From NCBI GenBank assembly GCA_963971305.1, contig OZ020313.1, positions 23,013,260 through 23,077,259 on the forward strand: a stretch of DNA of 64,000 nt, written 5' to 3'. This DNA comes from Arcuatula senhousia (Eukaryota; Mollusca; Bivalvia; Mytilida; Mytilidae). The notes under the pieces were generated by a model. That model was not told where the DNA came from. It did no database searches and saw nothing but the letters and a program-made list of their open reading frames with translations. Shown here piece after piece: positions 1 through 9,500 of this stretch. A program made the translations under genes and the position numbers. Within the stretch, counting starts at the first letter, position 1, and every line of letters begins with the position of its first letter.

Positions 1-102
1 TGAGTGATTAAAACATTCCACTGATATCTAAGAGTTATCTCCCTCAGGTATTCTGTGTACCCTCTTTGACAGACTTGATAAACCTTCCTGGCTATTACTG
101 AC

Positions 103-2296
103 CTCTGCTCTTGATGCCCAGAACTCATCTGAACTGATCACACCACTGACCACCAAATCTTTGTACAATTGAAAAATTTCTGGATTTTCCTGCAATAATC
201 TACAAATAATTAAAGAAAAAACAATCAAACTTCTTGTGTTCCTTGTTTCAACCTCATGACAAAGCTTGGATGCTGTAAAATTACCATATGCATGAACAAT
301 ACATGAAGCTGTTATGTTTTCTGCACAAAGTGCCAAATACCCCCATAACAAGTGTATGAATAAAGACAACATACCACAACTGGCAATTTCAACAATCACT
401 GAGCCATGAAGTTGATGGTAAACTGGATTTTTTGTGCTTTGAAATTTTTGTTGATTGTAATGAAAATTCTGTAAACAATACACATTCTGCCAAATGTCAC
501 CAGACTCAAAATAACATGCAGAAAAAAAAACTTTCTGTTATATACTTGAATTTCTCGAAAGTTTACCACAATTTCTGCTCCCATCTATATTCTATCAATT
601 ATTCCCTTCTTAAATTGCATCTGCTTTTTTCATATTATAATGGTTTTTATTTTTTCCTACCCTGCTGTGTTTTTAGTTTCATGATTGATAACACATACAA
701 CCTCCATGTAATATCAACCTGGAGGTAATCCTAATTTGGTATGGAGAGACCACTTGAGCACTACCTATGCCCTTATACATTTGTAGCTGGAGCTTATTTT
801 TTTCCCTACATGTTCACTTCTATAAACTTTACCAGTACAAGTAAAACAAGATAATTTGTATCATAATTTCTTTTTTTTTAACTGAGAAAAAACAGACAAA
901 ATGATTGAAATGTTCGTCTGCCAAAATCAAGATTAATTCTGCATTTAAAAGTTTAATAAAAAGCTACGCCGAGCGCAGCATGATACGACCGCAACAAGTT
1001 GAACCCTGTACGTTGGAGGCCCAGTATGGATAGTCCATTGCTTTGGTCACATGAAGCCCATGGTGGACTTACAAAGCTTTTTGACACATGCATCCTGTGG
1101 TGGACTTAAAAATGCATTTTTGACACATTTATATTTACATCAACATCTAATACAAAAGCCTTATTTATATCAGGGCTGTCAAGTTTTTATGAGCTGCATG
1201 CGTGAGTTTCGATAAAAAATTGAAAGATCAAAGGAAAAAATTAAAAGATCAAAGAAATTTGCCGCCAAATTGCTGTCTGGATGCGTGAGTCTCACGCAAG
1301 TTGCGTGACACTTTACAGGTCTGTTATATACACATGTATTAATTTACAATTTTGGCCCTTTGACCCCTAATTTCTCAAAAACGGTAAAAAAATATTGCAA
1401 ATCCGATTAAAGAATAAGGCAGAAATATTCACAAGGAATCCAATGAAAAAAAGATTTTGAAAATCGGACCACAAATAAAAAAGTTGATTTTAAGGGCATG
1501 GTCTGTCTTTAGCCCCCCTGTAGCAATGTAATGGTGAAATACATAACAAAATCATTGACACATTAGGTAGATAGAATTTAATGATGAATTCAATAAAAAA
1601 AGAATTTTCAAAATCGAATGAATGATAAACATTCTACAACAGGTTTGTCAATACAACTGTTTTAGCCCTTTTCGGCCCTTTTTTCTAAAACAGAAGGGGC
1701 CACAAACCCCAAATACAAAACCAACATTCCTTTAGTGGATATAATCATCATATTAAAACTTCATAACAATTGGCAGGCCCACTACAACTTAATTTTTGGT
1801 TTAAATGACAAACTTTTAATAACGGCGTTTTTGGCCCCTTTGACCCCTAAATTCTCAAAAACGGTAAGAGATATTGCAAATCTGATTGAAAATTGCAGGC
1901 AGGAATTTTCACAAGGATTCCAATGAAAAAAAGATTTTGAAAATCGGACCACAAATAAAAAAGTCAATTTTTGGGGTGTGGCCCCTTTTTGACCCCCAGT
2001 AGCAATGTAACGGTACAAGATACATCAAAGCTGTTGATACATTGTGTTGACAGAATTTATTGAGGAATACAATAAAAAAAGAATGATCAAAATTGGATGA
2101 AAATTAAACATTCTACAGACGTTTTGTCAATATACACATTTTTGCCCCTTTTGGCCCTTTTTTCTTAAACGGTAGGGGCCAGAAACCCCAAATGCAATAC
2201 CAACCTTCCTTTAGTGGTTATAAACATCATATCAAAATTTTATAACAATTGGTTATCTACAACTAAAGTTATCGCACGGAAACCAAAGTGTCTACA

Positions 2297-2349
<53 letters not shown>

Positions 2350-3157
2350 CATCGCCATAACATAATACGATCGCAAAAATTTTGCGGTCGTATAAAAACT
2401 GGAATGTGACCTAAAATTTACCTATTTTTTTCTTCAAGTTCACTATTTAATTTCCGTTTAAACTTTGGCAGGAGTTGTAAGAGAAGTTCTTTGACAGTAT
2501 CTCTGTCTTTAATTGCACCGTCTCTCCCTGAAGGGTTGTTGAACTGAAACGTATTAGCACTGCCATCATGAAGAATTAGCTGCAACTGTACCTTCTCTTT
2601 GGTGTCAGGTGAAATCTTTTGCGCTGTTAAAAAGTAATGTTTAATATGAGCAAAGCAAGAAATCTGTGAGACTATGTTCACTAGTGAAACCACTACTATC
2701 GCAACTATGCCTTGTATCAAAATATAAACAAGTGTAACAAAACTGCATAACCAGGGAACTAGGGAACTATGAATGGACACCGGTAAAACATTATATCCCA
2801 CTCTTCTTCAAAGCAAAGGTACAAAAAACAGTATACCCCTTCTTTTTTAAGCTGGGGTGTAATAATTAAAATGTTATGATAGCCTGGGATCAATATAGTT
2901 CTTTGAAAATAAAAAATTAATACATGTTGTATTCATATTCTTATGACATAATTAAAACATTTTGAACAATGTTGAAAAAAAAGAAAGAAAATATACTCAC
3001 ATTTAATATCAGAATACAGGTAACTGTAAGTAAAGTTACTTTTGCTTCCTTGCATCCAACCAACTCTCTCACCCATCATGTACAGCATACCATCTGTTTT
3101 CTTATTCTTTACATGGTTCACAATGAGAAGAACTTCCTCTGATGATTTTCCTGACAT
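103..3157 (-). CDS. GTF2H1: TFIIH basal transcription factor subunit 1 (p62), 5' part
   Basis: p62 is a core TFIIH subunit acting in RNA polymerase II initiation and nucleotide excision repair. Three coding exons are visible: 3157-3001, 2623-2422 and 199-103, with phases 1, 2 and 0 that join cleanly. The gene runs off the left edge. Residues 1 to about 110 form the N-terminal PH-like domain ([14 protein letters not shown], then [10 protein letters not shown] and LLPKFKRK). Exon 3 starts the first BSD domain, with [15 protein letters not shown] text ([19 protein letters not shown]). Donors are GTGAGT, GTAAAT and GTCAGT. The ATG directly follows an acceptor (TTTTAG), so a non-coding first exon must lie further right. 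The intron at 200-2421 carries a large repeat. The family match is strong; only about 152 residues are covered. Confidence 0.93.
958..2398 (+). repeat. Interspersed repeat family R, copy 1, in a GTF2H1 intron
   Basis: It begins near AAAGCTACGCCGAGCGCAGC and the motif ATACGACCGCAA, and ends in a GAC/AAC trinucleotide run (about 2298-2352) followed by a hairpin made of ATACGATCGCAA and TTGCGGTCGTAT. Inside, units with 'ggcccctttt', 'aaaatcggaccacaaataaaaaagt' style text recur. Copies 2 and 3 are at 16079 and 63085. There is no open frame of note. The class is not settled: the 3' hairpin followed by AAAAACTGG could fit a Helitron-like end, but the short ATACGACCGCAA at both ends could equally be inverted termini. 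Confidence 0.75.
1174..1322 (+). repeat. Short repeat inside family R copy 1, also at 10342-10490
   Basis: The block starting CAGGGCTGTCAAG, containing 'agatcaaagga' and ending near 'actttacaggtctg', has a diverged second copy at about 10342-10490 in CIMAP3 intron 2. CAGGG-type starts are seen in hAT elements, but no convincing target duplication was found, so this is only a dispersed repeat. Confidence 0.45.
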
Positions 3158-3179
3158 CTAAAAGATACATGTAAACATA

Positions 3180-3270
3180 GGTAATCTATCAATTACGAAG
3201 CTCACCTTATTGCCCATTATTTTCATTAAATGGGAATCAACATTAACTTTTGCATGAGGTGAGCTAAAAA
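3180..3270 (+). repeat. Dispersed repeat fragment shared with 19593-19690
   Basis: The stretch 'atctatcaattacgaagc' followed by 'ttacccatta' and 'gggaatt' style text occurs here and again near 19593. It lies in the presumed 5' UTR intron of GTF2H1. Too short to classify. Confidence 0.45.
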
Positions 3271-3805
3271 TGGAAAAATAGCATTTTAGTTATGAATTTA
3301 TTTACTTATTTATAATGGGTTATGGCATTGATCCATGTAAAAGCAAGCAATACTCTCCAGGACACTATAAACTGGCCTTTGCGTAGTAATTTACATTTTT
3401 CTAAATTAAACAACAATTACAGTCAAACCTTATAAAACCGGCCCCTTGATAAAGCGGAAATAAAAAAAAATATGTCCCAAAATTTTTGTCTAACAATCTT
3501 AACAAAAAATACCCCATAATACCGGCCACTTGATCATTACGAATTCCGGAGAAATCTGAAGGCCCCAATACACATTGTTAATCATTAACTATCTGATTAA
3601 AGCGGCCTGATCAAAAATCAATAATCTTTCAATCTGTCGGAGCGTGTCAATGATTAATACACAAAAGCTTATCCTGGGGTATCCTAAAGGTATTAGAATT
3701 GGCATGTTAATTACCGACGTGAGAGTTAGTATGAACTGTTTTCACAACAATTAGGAATAAAATAAAAGTTAGTCAATAAATTGTATTTGCAAATAAGATT
3801 TCGAT

Positions 3806-5429
3806 ATGGCAAGCACGCCAAGAAAACGTCCATTGGAAAATGAAAAAGGAACACCTTCTCCAAAGCGAGTGTGAGTAGAACTTTCTTTAAGACAGAAATA
3901 CGAAATGATTGTTGAGTCAGAAAAAATACCGAAACCTACTCAGAAGGACTTAAGTGTAAAATTCGGAGTGGGAAAAACCACAGTTTCTGATATTTTGAAG
4001 AGAAAATTGGAATACAAAAATCACTTTGAGAACAATGTTACATTAGATCGAAAACGGCACAATAGTGGCAGCAAATTTGGTGTATTGAACAACGGTGTTT
4101 CAATGGTTCAAACAAGCCTGTTCTAAAAACATTCCTTTGAGTGGACCTATCATCCAAGAGAAGGCTTTGCCATTTCCTCAAGAGGTGAAATTTTTGGATT
4201 TTAAGGCGTCAAATGGCTGGTTGGACAATTGGAAGGCCCGTTTTTCGATTGGATATTTTAAAGTTAGCGGGGAAAGTGCAGATGTAGATGAAAATGTTGT
4301 CGAGGAATTTAAGTCTAAACTTGAGAAAATAACAGAGGAGTGTTCACTGTTCACCCCAAAATATCTTTAATGCCGACAAAACTGGATTGTTTTTTTCGTT
4401 CTCTTCCGGACAAAACGTTAGCAATGAAAGGTGAAGCGTGCAAAGGGGGTAAACTTGCTAAGGAAAAATCAACTGTGATGCTCGCATGTTCCAGTACCGG
4501 TGAAAAGTTAAAACCTTTAGTTATAGGAAAATCCAAACGTCCGAGGTGCTTTAAAAACATTACACTGATAATCTTCCTGTTGATTGGCAATCAAACAAAA
4601 AATCGTGGATGACTGAGTTCATTTTTAATCAATGGATTAAAAAGCTAAATTCTGACATGAGAAAAAAAAAGAAAGATTATTCTTTTTCTGGATAATGCTA
4701 CATCTCACAGTCATTCCCTAACACTCAGCAATGTTAAATTAGTTTTTACAGCCGAATACTACGTCTAAATTACAACCCCTTTATCTTGGGATCATACGTG
4801 CATTCAAGGCTCCTTATCGTAAACACATGCTAAAACACCTTTTAACGAAGATCGACTTTTTACCACATCAACTAAATCAATCTCAGTATTGAAATCAATT
4901 TACTGGATTACAAAATCATGGAACGAAACTAAAGACAGTACAATTCAGAAGTGTTTCAATGCTGCCGGTTTCCCAGCTCTGAACCCCATCCAACACCAAG
5001 AAGAAGATGACCCGGATGATGATATTCCGCTTGCGCAGTTAAGCAGATTAGTTCAGGACAATGATCAATAAGTACAAAATGTAATGAACTTCAACCATCT
5101 AGACGATATTGAACAATCATTACCCACCGTGGAAACATTTGACAAGGAATGGAAGGGATCGAGCTCTAGTCGAGAACTTTAAGGCACAGGATGGAAGTGA
5201 CACAAATGAAACTCTGGAGGACATAAGTGAAGAGGAAACTGACAATGATGGTGCTGACCTGTCACGCGGAGATGTGCTCGAAATGATAAACCAGATGATA
5301 AACTTTTCGACAGCTAAAGACAGTCATTATTTAGAACATCTTCAAGACCTTAAAACCATGACCGAGGACACAATCATCAAATGCCAGCTTACAAAGAAGC
5401 AGACAACAATTGATACTTTTTTTAAATAG
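3806..5429 (+). pseudogene. Tigger-like (CENP-B/DDE_1) transposase, broken
   Basis: The reading frame starts MASTPRKRP at 3806 and meets TGA after about 22 codons. It continues as a psq-type helix-turn-helix (QKDLSVKFGVGKTTVSDIL), then a CENP-B-like second DNA-binding domain (NGWLDNWKARF), then DDE-domain text (KTGLFFRSLPDKTL, STVMLACSSTGEKLKPLVIG, FLDNATSHSHS). At least three frameshifts are needed, near 4100, 4360 and 4600, and more follow. The tail has an acidic segment and ends TIDTFFK at 5429, a C-terminus often seen in Tigger proteins. It cannot make an active enzyme. It resembles TIGD-type proteins, but the breaks and the intact TIRs argue for a dead transposon rather than a domesticated gene. 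Confidence 0.88.
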
Positions 5430-5489
5430 GTGACTTTTGAATATCCACTTGTTGTTTGTTAACAATATTTTGTGTATTCCCTGAAATTT

Positions 5490-5815
5490 TATACGCTCCC
5501 GAAGGGAGCGATAATTGTAGAAATGTCAATATTCTAGTTGTACTATGGGCTCAATTTTCCTTCAACGTCCGGTAAATCACGCGCGGTTTCCCGGACTTTC
5601 TGCGTCTTTTTTAACGCTTTTTTCTTTGAAAATTCCTGACGTCATTAAGCGCACAAAGGACCCACATGAAAAGCTACTTTGTTTTTATTTTCGAATAAGA
5701 ATTTGTTATAATTAATTGCCCAATAAACATTTGAAAACTTATTTTAGCTTGTAAAATATTTAAGGATACGTTCAAACTTCGGGAGCGTCACAGGTTTAAC
5801 CTGCATCATATTAAT
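5490..5815 (+). repeat. Hairpin-ended repeat family B, copy 1
   Basis: It starts with the perfect hairpin CGCTCCC-GAA-GGGAGCG (about 5494-5510) and ends with 'cgggagcgtcacaggtttaacctgcatcat', where CAGGTT/AACCTG can also pair. Related copies are at 7252-7500 (inverted), 7525-8865 (direct, split by another insertion) and 8935-9230. There is no coding capacity. It lies within the right part of the Tigger element. Confidence 0.65.
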
Positions 5816-6405
5816 AAACTAAATCCATATTTCGTATTTTTTATTAACAAAAATTATACATTTTATAGCAATAAGGTGTCCGTTGTCAATATTCTGATAA
5901 TCACTTCCGGTAAACAGGAGTATCTCAGTTAACCGGCTCCCTTACAAAACCGGATATATTTTGTAGTCCTTTTGGTGGCCGGTTTGATCAGGTTTTACTG
6001 TACATAACAACATTGGAGGTCCTGAGTATTGGTGGACCAACTGAGTGATAAGACAGTCAAAGCTACCTTTATTTCCTCATTCTGAAGGATTTGTGAGAAT
6101 GGAATCGATATAAGATCCCTTCACCGACCAATATTAAGTACAAATGTATACGATAATGATATTTTTATGTCATTTATATGAGGGCCAGGTCTGTCAGCAT
6201 CAATTATTTGGACATGGAATGAGTTGGGAGTCAGTCTTAAATCTTTAAAATGTCATGATGTAAACAAAACGACATCTATGTATTCCCTTTATTCCACTGA
6301 GAAAAAATCTAATTCAAAATGCGATTTCTTACTCTTTATTTTCTTCAGTTCAATGTTTTCAGTATTTACGACAATCTGCCGTATTTTAACTTTGTACGAC
6401 TACCG

Positions 6406-6447
6406 CCAATGAGCGCGCAAACCGGAAGATTGGTTTACCTTAGCAAC
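6406..6447 (+). promoter_or_regulatory. Candidate CIMAP3 promoter: CCAAT box, ETS-like site, X-box-like site
   Basis: CCAAT is at 6406-6410, CCGGAA (ETS-type core) at 6422-6427, and TTTACC-TT-AGCAAC at 6434-6447. The last fits the RFX X-box layout (RYYNYY, 1-3 bases, RRNRAC) with one mismatch at the first base and a perfect right half. It ends 61 bases before the proposed CIMAP3 ATG. RFX X-boxes are the known control sites of ciliary genes, which agrees with the product. The same stretch may drive GTF2H1 on the other strand, but no GTF2H1 first exon was located. Confidence 0.5.
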
Positions 6448-6508
6448 AAAGAGAAAACTTAAAATAAGAATTGGTTTCTAAATAGAATTGTAGGATTCTA
6501 CTTTCAAC

Positions 6509-9500
6509 ATGGAAGGTGATTATTAAAGTTGGCATACGAAGTTCTTTTGAACGTCGTTTGTAGTCTAAGGACTAGAGCCACGATGCCCCATATTTGGCCC
6601 TGTTAATACTCAAATATCAAAATTGGTTTGTTTTACACCAAAATTTGTGTACGTATAGCTGGATGTATGTGTTAAAAGAGAAAAGATTTGATTATGGTGT
6701 ATAAATGAATTTTCGAGTACCATAACCCTTCAAAAATAGCCAAAATCAGTGATTTTTCACTTTTTGGCCAAAATGACTTGTTTTTCAGTCACAATTTTGT
6801 GAATTTCTATGTGGCGCCACCCCTCGCCCATCGAAATTTTTGTTGAAATATGAAGACAATAATGTATTTATAAAATTTAAGCAAAAATATTTATGGGCGA
6901 GAGGTGGCGCCCATGTCATTTTCACCAAAAACTAGGTGGAAAATTGTAAAATTTAGCTGAAATTTGCATATTTTCAATTTAAGCTTCACTTTATGACGTC
7001 ATTACAACGTCACAAGTACAGAAAACTTTAAAATTGATTTTGTTTTTGTAACAAGTTATCATTCTAGACTACTTGGCCACAAAAATCTTATCTCATAAAT
7101 TAATTTGAAAAAATTCCCTGATTTAGGGCCAAATATGAGGGTTCGTGGCTTTAGTCCTTTAGGGGGTTATTTCTTCACGAAATGGCCGTTCAAGGCCAGT
7201 TTTTGAACGGCCAGTTTGGCATAACATAAGTACTGTAGCCCAAATAATATGAGGCAGGTAAAACCTGTTACGCTCCCGAGGTTTCAATTAATTTATTTTT
7301 GTATTGGTTCGAAAATAAAAACAAACTGGCTTTTCTTGTCGGTTACGCGAGCGTTTAATGACGTAAAATAAAAATGTTAAAAAGATGCAGAAAGTTCGGG
7401 AAAACAAGCACGTGCTATGCCGGACATTGAAGGAAAATTCAGCTCATAGTACAACTAAAATATTTAAATTTCTACCATTATTGCTCCCCTAGGTAGCGTA
7501 TAATAAGCCTACTATACTCAATAGCTCGCGGGGGAGCAATAATGGTAGAAATGTCAATATTTCAGTTGTACTATGAGCTGAGTTTTTCTTCAACATCTGG
7601 TTAATCACGCTCGTTTTTCCTAACTTTCAGCGCCCTTAAACGCTTTTTAGCTCACCTGGACCGAAGGTCCATGTGAGCTATTGCCATCACTTGGCGTCCG
7701 TCGTCGTCGTCCGTCGTCGTCGTCCGTCGTCGTCGTCGTTAACTTTTCTTTGAAAATCTTCTCCTCTGAAACTACTGAAGGGATTACTTTGAAACTTTGC
7801 ACACTTCATCTATGGGATGTCCTCTACCAAGATTGCACAAATGGTGACCGCTGTCCAAACAACATGGCCGCCGTTACTAAAAATAGACTAGGGGGGTCAG
7901 ACTACTGTTTTTGGCTTGTAAATCAAAAAGTATAAGAGATAGATGAAATCTGATGCCACGCTACTGCTTCAGCATCAAAAGCTCTACAAAAGTCTCCATT
8001 GAGTCGAAGTTGTCAGATAACCCCTTAAAGGAGTTACGGCCCCTTAAAGGTAAAAATAGCATTTTTTCATGTTTTTAGCCTATAGAATGAAAACTATTAC
8101 AGATAGAGAAAAGTTGTTGCTTGCTTAAATGTTCAGCTCATTTAGCTCTACAAAAGTCTTCATAGGGTCGAAGTTGTCAGATGAACCCTTATAGGGTTTA
8201 CAGCCCCTAAAATAACGTTTTTTCATATTTTTGGCCTATGGAATGAAAACTATAGCAGATAGAGAGAAGCTGTTGCTTGCTTAAATGTTCAACTCATTAA
8301 GCTCTACAAAAGTCTCCAAAGGATGGAAGTTGTCAGATGACCGCTTGTAGGGGTTACGGCCCCTAAAATAACATTTTTTCATGTTTTTGGCTTAGTGAAT
8401 GAAAACTATTAGCAGATAGAGAAAAGCTGTTGCTTGCTTAAATGTTCAGTTCATTTAGCTCTACAAAAGTTTTCATTAGGGCAAAGTTGTCCCCTTATAG
8501 GGATTATGGCCCCTAAAATAACGTTTTTTCATGTTTTTGGCTTATAGAATGAAACTTTAGTAGATAGAGAAATGCTGTTGCTTGCTTAAGTGTTCAGCTC
8601 ATTTAGCTCTAGAAAAGTGTTTACATGTTTAGGGTTGACTCAGACCAGGTGAGCGATTCAGGCTCCTGGGAGCCTCTTGTTTCTTTACAAATTTCAATTG
8701 TCATCAAGCACACATGTGACACACCAGAAAAGCTAGTTTGTTTTTATTTTCAAATATATTTTGTTTTAATTCATATCACAATTATATAAATAAATATATT
8801 TATTTTTTGCTTGTAACATATTTATGGATGTGTTTTAACTTCGGGAGCGTCACAGGTTAACCCAGCACATATTATTAAAAATAAAGAATCTGTTCAGTTC
8901 TGATTATGTATCCTTAAATCCAATCCGGATCAATGTCAATATTTTTGTAGTATTATGATCTGAATTTTCCTTCAATGCCAGGTTTACATGGTTTAGCAGG
9001 CTTGTTTTCCCGAACTTTCAGTGTCTTTTTTATGCTTTTTTCTTTGTAAAATTCGGCATCATTAAGCATAATGTGACCTATAAGAAAAGCTAGTATGCTT
9101 TTATTTTGGAATATAAATTGTTTCAATCAATCGAATTATAGTAATTTAAAAATTTATTTCAGGTTGTAAAATATTTTAAAATAGGATGTAATTAACTTTG
9201 GGAGCGTAACAGGTTAAACCTGCATCATTTTATGATCTATAAGGTGCAACCTATGATGAGGTGCCAGATAAAAAATCTAATCAAATAAGCTATATATATT
9301 AATGAATAGTGCCACATTGATAACAATGGTGTCCCATACGACCTGACAAAATATGAACAGATTTAAACCACTGCTTTTGTGCCCCATATTAACATAATTA
9401 TCATGTGAAAAAGAAAAATATCATTTGATGTATTGTTAACCAAAAATATTCCTGGAAAGTGAATTTCTCAGGATTTTCCAGTTGACATTGCAAGCACAAA

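Larger units (their letters stand above)
3420..6000 (+). mobile_element. Tigger/pogo-type Tc1-mariner DNA transposon (decayed)
   Basis: The left end CAGTCAAACCTTATAAAACC and the right end (reverse complement CAGTAAAACCTGATCAAACC) are inverted repeats that begin with CAGT and are flanked by TA at 3418-3419 and 6001-6002, the standard target of this superfamily. A broken transposase gene lies inside in plus orientation. The right part contains a second repeat (5490-5815), so this element was itself hit by a later insertion or carries a composite tail. It lies between GTF2H1 and CIMAP3, probably in the 5' UTR intron of GTF2H1. Confidence 0.88.

Noticed and set aside
7681..7935. An 84-residue frame with an Arg/Val/Ser-rich start
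   Set aside because: The start is a CGT trinucleotide run in a mobile element and the rest has no resemblance to a protein family.
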